This document shows, piece after piece, positions 51,261-59,318 of a stretch of 64,000 bases of DNA. Source of the DNA: Siderastrea siderea. Taxonomy: Eukaryota; Cnidaria; Anthozoa; Scleractinia; Rhizangiidae. Position 1 is the first letter of the stretch; every line of letters starts with the position of its first letter. Location: the NCBI GenBank assembly GCA_964030785.1, contig OZ034971.1:16003400-16067399 (forward strand), given 5' to 3'. Both the position numbers and the translations under genes were made by a program. Under the pieces are notes generated by a model that had not been told where the DNA came from, ran no database searches, and saw nothing but the letters and a program-made list of their open reading frames with translations.

Positions 51261-51790
51261 AAGATGTTTAGAACGGTGGGAGTATAGCTGTAATAACGTA
51301 ATAAGATGTTTAGAACGGTGGTAGTATAGCCGTAATAACGTAATAACGTAATAGGATGTTTAGAACGGTGGGAGTATAGCCATAATAACGTAATAAGATG
51401 TTTAGAACGGTGGTAGTATAGCCGTAATAACGTAATAAGATGTTTAGAACGGTGGGAGTATATCCGTAATAACGTAATAAGATGTTTAGAACGGTGGTAG
51501 TATAGCCGTAATAACGTAATAACGTAATAGGATGTTTAGAACGGTGGGAGTATAGCCATAATAACGTAATAAGATGTTTAGAACGGTGGTAGTATAGCCG
51601 TAATAACGTAATAAGATGTTTAGAACGGTGGGAGTATAGCCGTAATAACATAACAAGATGTTTAGAACGGTGGTAGTATAGCCGTAATAACGTAATAACG
51701 TAGTAGGATGTTTAGAACGGTGGGAGTATAGCCGTAGTAACCTTATAACGTAACAAGATGTTTTAGAATGGTGGAAGAATAGGCGTAATA
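51261..51790 (+). repeat. 42-51-bp tandem array derived from the 72-bp unit
   Basis: Units GATGTTTAGAACGGTGGGAG-TATAGCCGTAATAACGTAAT-AA lack the GTACCGGCCAGACG segment. A 9-bp CGTAATAAC insertion lengthens some units to 51 bp, and an alternation of GGGAG and GGTAG gives a higher-order repeat. Confidence 0.85.
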
Positions 51791-51979
51791 AGCACCGGCC
51801 CAATGTTAATGAAGACATTCAAAACTTAGGAAGAATGTCCTGCCTTTCTTTGGCAATTTGTTAACAAGCACATCATTCATGTTTATTCCTAAAAACAATC
51901 AGTAAGAGAATTCAAAATCTCATTATTTATCGCCGTCTATATTTCCTTAGCCATTCTTTACCTAGCATTGTCCCCCTCT

Positions 51980-52490
51980 AACAAATCCTTCGCTTATTTC
52001 GTTATTACGCTGTTACGGTACAAATATGTAACAAATCCTTCGCTTTTTACGTTATTATGTTGTTACGGTGCGAATATGTAACAAATCCTTCGCTTGTTTC
52101 GTTGTTACGCTGTTACGGTACGAATATGTAACAAATCCTTCCCTTATTTCGTTATTACGTTGGCACGGTTCGAATATGTAACAAATCTTTTGCTTATTAC
52201 GTTATTACGCTGTTACTGTACGAATATTTGACAAATCCTTTGCTTATTTTGTTATTACGCTGTTTACGGTACGAATGTGTAACAAATCCTTCCCTTATTT
52301 CGTTATTACGTTGTCACGGTTCGAATATGTAACAAATCTTCCGCTTATTACGTTATTACGCTGTTATGGTACAAATATTTAACAAATCCTTCGTTTATTT
52401 CGTCATTACACTGTTACGGTCAACTATTTAACAAATCCTTCGCTTGTTTCGTATCCTTCGCTTATTTCGTTATTACGATATTACTCTGTT
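51980..52490 (+). repeat. 50-bp tandem array
   Basis: About ten units of AACAAATCCTTCGCTTATTT-CGTTATTACGCTGTTACGGT-ACGAATATGT. The CGTTATTACG core is the inverse of the CGTAATAACG core in the preceding arrays, so the two clusters are partly inverted relative to each other. Confidence 0.9.
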
Positions 52491-52499
52491 ACGAATCTG

Positions 52500-52790
52500 T
52501 TATGCTATTTCCAGCTATTATTACTCTTCCAGTCAAACGGGCTGAAAAACCTCAAGTAATCACATTCAAATTTTAGCCCGGGCTGAAATATGAACTTAGG
52601 CATGCGCACCGCTTGAGTTGTGAACGTAAAAAGCTTTCCTACAAACGTTTCCTGCCCAGTTTTAAGCATTGCACCTGGCCTGAAATTTATCTTGTAATTG
52701 CAAGAAAATTGCAGCCCAGAGGGCGGCCCGAAATATCGGCCCAGGCTGAAATTCACCATGTAATCGGCCCCTTAGAGTTTCTGGTATATG
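52500..52790 (-). repeat. GGCTGAAAT/CCGGGCTG motif cluster
   Basis: GGGCTGAAA, CCCGGGCTGAAATATG, GGCCTGAAATTTATC, GCGGCCCGAAAT and CCCAGGCTGAAATTCACC recur in one orientation. It looks like the repetitive end of an unclassified transposon. Confidence 0.4.
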
Positions 52791-52974
52791 TCGCATTCAA
52801 TTCTTCAGCTTGACCTTGACACAAGGTACATGTAGAGAGTAAATTGTTGGCGACCTCAACTTGCACATTTCCCTATAAAAACAGAATAGATCTCTGCAGT
52901 TCGATAATTTTAATTACATCTACTTCTGGTAAACCTGAGCAGTTTCGTGTTTTCCCAGATAACAATAACAACAA

Positions 52975-53285
52975 CATTTTTTGAGTTGCATTTTGCCAAT
53001 TGAGCTTTAAACAGAACGTTTAGGCAGAGAGTATGAATGCTTCTCAATGCAAGGCTCTTTCATGAGAACACATTTTCAATGTTTGACAACGCATTGCAAA
53101 CGTTTTGCAACGATTTAGAAATGGTTTTCAAAGTATTTCGGTTTCGTTGGGCAACATTGCCAACATTTTAAAACGCATTGAAAATGATCTTCAATGCATT
53201 CTCAATGTTTTAAAATGCGTTGAGATGCAAAAACGGTTCAACTCTTATTTCGTTGAGCCTGATTTTCCCAAATAGGGTCACATTT
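52975..53285 (-). repeat. Dispersed repeat, inverted relative to 35645-35905
   Basis: Rich in GCATTG/CAACGC motifs and ending (plus strand) CTGATTTTCCCAAATAGGGT, the complement of the other copy's start. Confidence 0.6.
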
Positions 53286-53343
53286 AAAAATGTTGTTGTG
53301 TTAGTCAAATTAATTGAGGACCCTTGTGACTGATCACCTCTCC

Positions 53344-53434
53344 AATAAGCCTGAAAGGCAACCACCTAAGTTAAATGCACAAAAAGGCCTTGTGCATTTA
53401 ACTTACCGGTAGGTGGCTGCTTTTCAGGCTTATT
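53344..53434. repeat. 91-bp palindrome
   Basis: AATAAGCCTGAAAGGCAACC and TAAGTTAAATGCACAA at the left pair with TTGTGCATTTAACTTA and TTTTCAGGCTTATT at the right, with almost no loop. A small MITE or foldback remnant. Confidence 0.7.
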
Positions 53435-53603
53435 GTAATTATTGCAAAACAAAACGAAATAAAAAATCTGTACTTTGACGTTGTTCCAAAGCTTAGCATC
53501 TTTGGCAAATTTCTCCTCATTCCCAGTGATTTCGCGAGGAATTTTTACCACCAATCTTGTCCCTGATAGCGACCAAAGTTTACCACGCAGTTAATGCCCT
53601 GTC

Positions 53604-53728
53604 CTACCCTACTAGCAGAGGTTTTTCATCTGGAGTGAACGAAACATTCAGCGCAAAAGACTGAGCTCTGCGAATAGACTACGGAACACAAAGAACAAAA
53701 CAATAAAAAACCTCTGCTAGCAGGGTAG
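53604..53728. mobile_element. 125-bp MITE with 7-bp target duplication
   Basis: CTACCCTACTAGCAGAGG and CCTCTGCTAGCAGGGTAG are inverted ends; CCCTGTC is duplicated at 53597-53603 and 53729-53735 (8 bp if the shared G is counted). Noncoding. Confidence 0.8.
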
Positions 53729-53735
53729 CCCTGTC

Positions 53736-54204
53736 CTAAATGTATCTCTAAGAAGGTCCTTGTTTGGAAATTTTTACTTTAGCTTTGGAATTTGACATCT
53801 CTAAATCTTATGAACACCATGTCTCATGGAGCACTGAGGAATGCACATAAGTCACAAAGTGGGAAAATCGCTTGGTAATGACAACACATTTCACACTTGC
53901 AAGGCGCAAAACAAAATCAAATATATGCATATAAAAAGTTAGTTTGCAGTAAAGCGTTACTAACTTTAGGCCAGACTTGTTGTTTCACGGACTGGAGTGA
54001 ACAGTGTTGGTGTTTCACAAAATTTAACAGTCAATGTTGAAGTCAAAAAAATAGTTTGCAGAAGAAAACGGCAAAACTACTGTATTATCAAACCACGACT
54101 TCAAATTACGGCGAAGAATGAGCTTTAAGAAAAACACAAGTTGTCGTGATCCTTAGTCTTATATAGTAGTTTACAAGGTTTTGCAATGAAGTCTTTATTT
54201 GGGA
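53736..54204. other. No recognisable feature
   Basis: AT-rich DNA, nothing supportable. Confidence 0.4.
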
Positions 54205-54420
54205 CTTAAAATAAGATACAGTGAAGTGGACACCCTTTATTAAGCGGACACCAGCTTGAGTCCCTAAATTTTCTTCCCATGTTTACTTAAAAACGAACCA
54301 GATCAGTGTATTCAGCAGAAACCTCTGTTAAGCGGACGTGGACACCAATATCAAGCCATTTTGTTACTAGAAACCTGCATTAAGCAGACACTTTTAGTGT
54401 TTCCAGAAGGTATTTTTAAA
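54205..54420. mobile_element. Pogo/Tigger-like element remnant
   Basis: CAGTGAAGTGGACACCC, TTATTAAGCGGACACC, CCTCTGTTAAGCGGACG and CTGCATTAAGCAGACAC repeat the TTAAGCGGACAC signature seen at ends of pogo/Tigger elements. No second end or transposase is found. Confidence 0.5.
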
Positions 54421-54747
54421 ACATTATGGCATTGCTATCTGTGTCAAAGAGTGTGTTTTCCAGGTAAATTAGTAATTTCACTGTATCACTGATTTGAGGG
54501 GCATGTTGAGGGGAATGGATAGTGTCTCACATTCTCTCGCCAGGCAAGTACCTATTGGGCTTATTAAAGAGGCTGAGGTTTAACAGACATGTACATACTT
54601 TTTTCAAGATGCAAGTATTACAGGACATGGATATTTATATTTACATTTTAAAAAAAAAAGAATTACAAAAGGCATCTTGAAAAGGAAGTTTGGAGATTAA
54701 CTCTATGTAATAACTCGCTAAATAAATAGATAAATAAGTAAAATAAA

Positions 54748-54966
54748 TTAAACATTCAGGTACAATTTGAGCTTGGATTTAAATAACTGAAGGCTATCGA
54801 CTTCCACAATGTCTCTTGGTAGATTATTCCATAGCTTAACTATCCTAATAAAAAATGAATGTTGATAACAGTTCAGACTGGCAGGTTTGACATAAAGTTT
54901 ATACGAGTGGTTAGCTCTCGTAGACTTAGTTGTAGCAAATTCAGCTACAAAACTAAGCCTGAAACT
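54748..54966 (-). pseudogene. Non-LTR retrotransposon (CR1/L2/Jockey-like) C-terminus
   Basis: A stop-free minus-strand frame ends at TAA 54748-54750 and reads FVAEFATTKSTRANHSYKL, then YVKPASLNCYQHSFFIRI, VKLWNNLPRDIVEVDSL and LFKSKLKLYLNV. The RxxxSFF..I..WN.LP...V...SL..FK..L signature is the conserved tail of LINE ORF2 proteins of this group. Everything upstream is missing, a normal 5'-truncated LINE insertion. Confidence 0.8.
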
Positions 54967-55833
54967 TTATTTTCATTAGGCAGCCATCGTGCATGTCGTG
55001 CCAACTCATAAAATGGAAGTTGCATTCCTTTTGCATTCCTTTCCTCGTTCGTCGTCCGTCACTGGAACTTAGTCCTCTTGGTGTCGCGCAGCCAACAGAC
55101 ACAACTGCACATAAGGCTTACTGAAGGAGAATGGTATTGCTGTTATAAATTTTCCATCTATGATTGCAGAAAATTTCAGGGAATTCATTGACGAACTACA
55201 TTACAATTGCTGCAGATGTGTTAAATCATGTTTTTAAAGGGAATATGGTGGCAGATCATGACAGTTCACGAAGGGCTAATTGTGCCAAGCAGGTCACCGA
55301 AGACCAATGTTGAAAGTCTGTTTTACTTCTGTTTCTCAAGTAGTGGTGGTTCCAAAAAAAAATTAATGCTAGAGAGGAGTCTAATTCCGTTGTTTTGAGT
55401 ATTACTGCATATGGAAGTTAAGTAAAGGTAAGCGTTTAAATGTTTATGTTGCTGTTTTTGAGGACATTTGGTTTGGTAAGGGTCAGCATTTACACAGGGT
55501 AGTGATTACTTAATTCCTTACATACCAGAAGTGCAAACTGTCCATAACAGGTCACCGGAAACCAAGAACTACTAAAGTTTTTGTTTTCCTTAGGAAAAGG
55601 GGAGGCGGGGGGGAGAGACTATCGGCCACCTGTAAATTCTTCAGAATTTCTTGTTCATGTTATTTTACTTTATTATCATTCATGTTATTTTATCCGGTAT
55701 TTTACGTCACTGTAAATAACTGCCTACAGTTAAATGTCTGTTCATGCACATTACGGTGCAAAGTTGTTTTGCTGTGAATAATTCTGCTCGTACGCAGTTG
55801 AATCACCTGTTCAGTCCATGTTTGAAACTCCAC
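54967..55833. other. No recognisable feature
   Basis: AT-rich DNA. No exon, RNA or element end could be supported. Confidence 0.4.
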
Positions 55834-56015
55834 CATGGCGGCAACATTTTCAGAGTTAACAAAGAGTGATCTTAACTAAGGTTGCTGTAAACATATTTCG
55901 ACAAAATTTAGAAGAGAGAAAAGTTTACGAAAAGGAGCTTCTTACGTCGAACGTTAAACCTGCAGCTGCTCTAAGAAAGTTCTATGCCAAAGCCAGGAAA
56001 AGAATTGTCGGATGA
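55834..56015 (+). pseudogene. Possible Crypton/KCTD-like N-terminal fragment
   Basis: ATGGCGGCAACATTTTCAG begins MAATFSELTKSDLN, and after a frame change the sequence reads NIFRQNLEERKVYEKE, then NVKPAALRKFYAKARKR and a stop at 56013-56015. The LxxFYAxAR pattern after an FR.YL-like helix resembles the N-terminal domain of multicopy coral proteins linked to Crypton-type tyrosine recombinases. The recombinase itself is absent. Weak support. Confidence 0.35.
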
Positions 56016-56207
56016 TAAAACGATTATTGCACTCAATTTCACAAAATATTGAGATTTGTCAGTGTCATGCAGATCAGTTATTTGCCTCTGCCAATAACTG
56101 ATCTGCTCACCACCAACAAATCACGATATTTTGCTCAACCTCGTCCGATAATTGTTTAATATTACGAGCTTCTTCGCGGACCTAATTTAATGCAACAACA
56201 GTGCAGG

Positions 56208-56528
56208 TGTTCTGATCCATCTCGCTTGAAATGACCCCGAAAGCGTCCCGAGCTTTGAAGAAGGTCCGAAGCGATTCACCAGCAGTGTAACCGATAAATT
56301 CAGATTTATTATTTGGTGAAAAAGAAAGCTTTTACAACACTAGCGAGTGAAAATTCGGACTACCTCGTGCCGCTAGTACAGACCATAATATAAGCTAAGA
56401 GCGCTGTCCAATAGAAAAGCGAGGAAAAGTCACGTGCGTAAACAAGGCACAAAGAGTAACGCAATAAGTCACGTAACAAGGGTAAACTGAAAAATACTGA
56501 AATAATGCTGTAAATATGGGACAGCACA
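56208..56528 (-). repeat. BEL/Pao 3' LTR (321 bp)
   Basis: On the minus strand it starts TGTGCTGTCCC and ends CAGAACA, the TG...CA form of LTRs. It holds AATAAA (complement of 56305-56310). It is directly preceded on the minus strand by the purine-rich GGCGAGGAG (complement of 56529-56537), the likely polypurine tract. Confidence 0.95.
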
Positions 56529-56690
56529 CTCCTCGCCTGATATTATTTAAGGTAATATCACTAGAGTTCTGGGTAACGACAGTTCTGAATCATCATTCAA
56601 AGTTCTGAAATCAATGTCATGTCCAATATGTGAAGCACTAACTGCTTGAAGATCAATGTCATATCCAAAGTGTGAAACACTGTTCAAAGT
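56529..56690 (-). other. BEL/Pao 3' noncoding region and polypurine tract
   Basis: About 160 bp between the pol stop and the 3' LTR. It contains two related segments, AATGTCATGTCCAATATGTGAA near 56613 and AATGTCATATCCAAAGTGTGAA near 56654, each given here only in part by its start AATGTCAT. The purine-rich GGCGAGGAG abuts the LTR. Confidence 0.6.
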
Positions 56691-57323
56691 TCATCCAACG
56701 GTGGTTCTCATCTTCTTGAGATTGTCCTCACTCCTCAGTAATATGACCTCGGTCACCGGTCTTGTGTAGCTCTTCCTTGATCCGTCCTTGGCTGTCAGCA
56801 ATTCAATCTTTCGCACCTTCCCATCCGCACTGGGGAAGGTTTTGGTGATCCGGGCAAGTGGCCAGCTGTTCCTTGGAAGGTCTTTGCAGCGGAGGATAAC
56901 CAGGTCGCCCTCTTCGAGGTTCTTTGTGTCATGTTCCCACTTCCTTCTTGGCTGGAGTGTAGGGAGGAACTCTTTTCGCCATCGGTGCCAGAACACATTG
57001 GCCAGATGCTGTACTTGTCGCCACTGCTTACTGTGTAGGTCTGCACAGCTGAAGTTTCCTGGAGTAGCCTTCAAGCTTTGGGTCTTCTGTGTCAGCAGGA
57101 TTGCAGGCGTTAGGACCTCTGGCGCTTCAGGATCAGTTGGGACTGGAACAAGGGGTCTTGCATTCACAATGGCGGTAACTTCCGCCATAAGCGTTAAGAG
57201 GACTTCGTGAGAGAGACGCTTGGGTTCAATTTCAGCTAACATTGCGTCCAGGATTCGACGAGTAACTCCTATCATCCGTTCCCAGACTCCACCAACATGA
57301 GATGAGTGGGGAGCATTGAAGAT
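56691..57323 (-). pseudogene. BEL/Pao integrase C-terminus and DUF5641-type tail
   Basis: Continues in the same frame after the TAG: IFNAPHSSHVGGVWERMIG with the catalytic Glu, then EVTAIVNARPLVPVP, FWHRWRKEFLPTLQPRRKW and LEEGDLVILRCKDLPRNSW. It ends at a stop at 56691. Apart from the one nonsense codon the frame is clean, consistent with recent damage. Confidence 0.9.
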
Positions 57324-59318
57324 CTAATCACAACCCTCCGAAGCTAAGTAGGGCTGAATAGCGTCATGCATCTCATTGAGTGAAGCTTGGAGTTCGTTGT
57401 GTGCTCCAACGAAGTTGGTACCGCAGTCAGAACGGAGTTGTACCACTGGTCCTCGCAAGGCTAAGAATCGTCGTAGTGCGTTGATAAAGCTTGAAGAGTC
57501 CATGGACTCTATAAGCTCAATGTGGATGGCTCTTGTCGTCAGGCACGTGAAGAGCACGGCCCAACGTTTGCTGTTAGCGACTCCACCTCTTGTACGTCTG
57601 GCACTCACTAGCCAAGGACCGAAGACATCAAGGCCGACAAAGCTGAATGGAGGAGCAGGAGTTAGTCGGTCAACAGGTAGATTGGCCATTTTCTGGATCT
57701 GCTGTCTTCCCCGCAGTTTCTTGCATTTAATGCAACTGTTGATGACACTGTTGATGAGGCGTTTTCCACCGAGGATCCATAGGCCATGGCTCCTAATAGT
57801 GCCAAGGGTGAAGTGACGACCTTGATGCTGGACTCTAGCATGATAGTAGCGGACTATGAGAGTTGTTGCATGATGCGAGCTCGGCAGGATTAAAGGGTGA
57901 CGTTCTTCAAACTTCAGGTCCGCGTGTTCAACGCGGCCGCCGACTCTTAAGAGCCCCTCTGCATCAATGATTGGGCTGAGTTTCTTGAGCGGACTAGTGG
58001 CTGGTAACCTTTCAGAATTCTGAAGGAGCTTTAAGTCTTCTCCATAAGCCTCCAATTGCATGTTCTTGATGATGATTGATTGGGCTTGTTTGAAGGTCTG
58101 CACTGTAAGCACTGTTCTCGGTGCCGCATGGTCACCTTCCTCTACAGGTGCCTGCATTTTCCGTGAACGGGCAAGTATAATGAGCCTTGCGATTGCTTTC
58201 AAGAGTGTGAACCACTGTGAAAACCTGGAGAATCTTGCTGATCCAAGACATTTGTTTGGCTCCAGTCGATTAGTCAGCACCTTTACTTCGGGGCGAACCT
58301 TGGGGTCGTCCAGTTTAGTTTCTGAGGCTAAGCTGCTGACTGGCATGTCAGCTGCCACGTGCTTGTTGTGGAGAAACGCGGGCCCAGTATGCCAGATGCT
58401 TTCAGAGAGGCTTTGCGCGTCCACAGATCGGGTGGCGAGATCGGCAGGGTTCAGATGCGATGGTACGTAGTGCCACTGGTTTGGTAAGGTGGATCTTCTA
58501 ATTCTCCTTACCCGATTGCTGACATAGACGTGGAATCGTCTGGTTTCATTGCTGATATACCCAAGAACAACCCGGCTATCTGAATAGTAGACAATGGCCT
58601 GTGGTTCCAAGTCGAGCTCTTCGATAACCAGCTCCGCGACCTCAACTCCCAATACCGCAGCACACAGCTCCAGGTGAGGCGTAGTTGTGGCATGAGTTGG
58701 AGCTAACTTCGCTTTCCCCAGGACGAATGAGACCTGGATGTGTCCGTCATCCTGAACAGATTTCAGGTAAGAAACTACTCCAATGGCTTCGTTTGAAGCA
58801 TCACAGAAGGTGTGGAGCTCCACACGGTTAGCTGCATTAAGTGGCTTTGACGAGTAAGCACGAGGAACTCTGATCTGATCTAGGGCAAGGAGACTTTGGT
58901 GCCAAAGTTCCCAGGCTGGCCTCCGTTCTTCAGGAAGAGGTGCATCCCAATCTCCCGGCTGTGCGTTGCAGAGGTCAGCTGACATGGACCGAAGAAGAAA
59001 TTTTCCCCTGATGGTCACCGGCGCTGCTAAACCCAGAGGATCATACAGGCTGTTAATAGTCGACAAGACGCCGCGTCTTGAAAATGGCTTATTCTCTGAA
59101 GAGACTTTCAGCGTGAAAGCATCTGACTTTAAGTCCCAGAACACGCCAAGAGAGCGCTGGACAGGGATGCTGTCCTTGGAGAAATCCAAATTGCGGATGT
59201 CTGTGGCCTGATCTTCGTCTGGAAAGGCCTGTGTAACCTCTGGGTGACTTGAAGCGATCTTGTGCAAGCGCAAGTTGGCTGTAGCTAGCATGGGTCGTGT
59301 TCGCTTTAGCAGGTCCAT
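57324..59318 (-). pseudogene. BEL/Pao RT C-terminus, RNase H and integrase
   Basis: The frame opens at LLKRTRPMLATANLRLH, the part of RT just after the YxDD box, so the whole palm is missing. Then SLGVFWDLKSDAFTL, RGVLSTINSLYDPLGLAAP, RNase H (HTFCDASNEAIGVV, TPHLELCAAVLG, YYSDSRVVLGYI), the integrase zinc finger (YYHARVQHQGRHFTLG...CIKCKKLRG), and the core with GLDVFGPW and LRSDCGTNFVGAHNEL, both Asp intact. It ends at TAG 57324-57326, where the family has Trp (CDW). It overlaps the Gag-protease frame by 230 bp because of the deletion, not by design. Confidence 0.9.

Noticed and set aside
50444..51818. Frames of 70-113 codons with RYLLRYYGYSSTV or CLERWKNSRNNV repeats
   Set aside because: Translations of the 72- and 42-51-bp tandem arrays, open on both strands at once.
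57376..57816. 146-codon plus-strand frame and others opposite BEL/Pao pol
   Set aside because: Antisense shadows of well-recognised integrase and RNase H domains.
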